Both the position numbers and the translations under genes were made by a program. This document shows, one piece after another, positions 16,532 through 16,532 of a DNA stretch of 16,532 nt (position 1 is the first letter of the stretch; the number at the start of each line of letters is the position of its first letter). The stretch is from an uncultured Alphaproteobacteria bacterium. GTDB taxonomy: Bacteria > Pseudomonadota > Alphaproteobacteria > Reyranellales > Reyranellaceae. The stretch is taken from contig CAIYWM010000797.1 in assembly GCA_903929895.1 (NCBI GenBank), positions 1 through 16,532 on the forward strand, written 5' to 3'. The notes beneath the pieces were generated by a model. That model was not told the origin of the DNA, searched no databases, and saw only the letters and a program-made list of their open reading frames with translations.

Positions 16532-16532
16532 A

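Overview
The window reads as a GC-rich alphaproteobacterial chromosome segment. The main clues are a tandem cold-shock-domain protein, a short NDUFS4-like complex I accessory protein, a DUF2237 protein, a thiamine-pyrimidine ABC transporter under a TPP riboswitch, and the general codon style. A genus cannot be named from sequence alone. No transposase, CRISPR array or phage gene is visible. The coding density is very high, and five convergent gene pairs either overlap or are separated by about ten bases or fewer.

Positions 1-6737 form a probable sugar-acid uptake and catabolism cassette. In order on the + strand it holds the C-terminal part of a TAXI-type TRAP receptor, an NAD-type SDR resembling 2-keto-3-deoxy-L-fuconate dehydrogenase/DHRS6, a KDPG/KDPGal aldolase, a secreted YVTN beta-propeller and a membrane sterol-desaturase/fatty-acid-hydroxylase protein. 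A KDG-kinase-like PfkB kinase then lies on the - strand, and an IlvD/Edd sugar-acid dehydratase lies divergently on the + strand. Dehydratase, kinase and aldolase together make a complete semi-phosphorylative Entner-Doudoroff-type route from an aldonate to pyruvate plus a triose phosphate. The receptor would import the acid. The SDR would oxidise an acid intermediate. The propeller and hydroxylase are unexplained passengers.

Positions 6748-9084 hold a secreted PrcB_C-like protein with a Pro/Ala-rich insertion (-), a 2,4-dienoyl-CoA-reductase-type SDR (-) and a double cold-shock-domain protein (+) with a candidate promoter.

Positions 9092-11576 hold a three-gene ABC transporter operon on the - strand (ATPase, permease, ThiY/NMT1-like receptor). 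It is headed by a clear TPP riboswitch whose closing helix seems to cover the ribosome-binding site directly. This looks like salvage of a thiamine pyrimidine precursor.

Positions 11650-15868 hold a DUF192 exported protein (+), an O-methyltransferase (-), formate-tetrahydrofolate ligase (+), a PhzF-family protein (+) and a DUF2237 protein (-). The right edge carries tRNA-Pro(UGG), the NDUFS4-like gene and tRNA-Arg(UCU). After these comes a short AT-rich tail with a perfect hairpin, which may mark the start of an accessory region outside the window.
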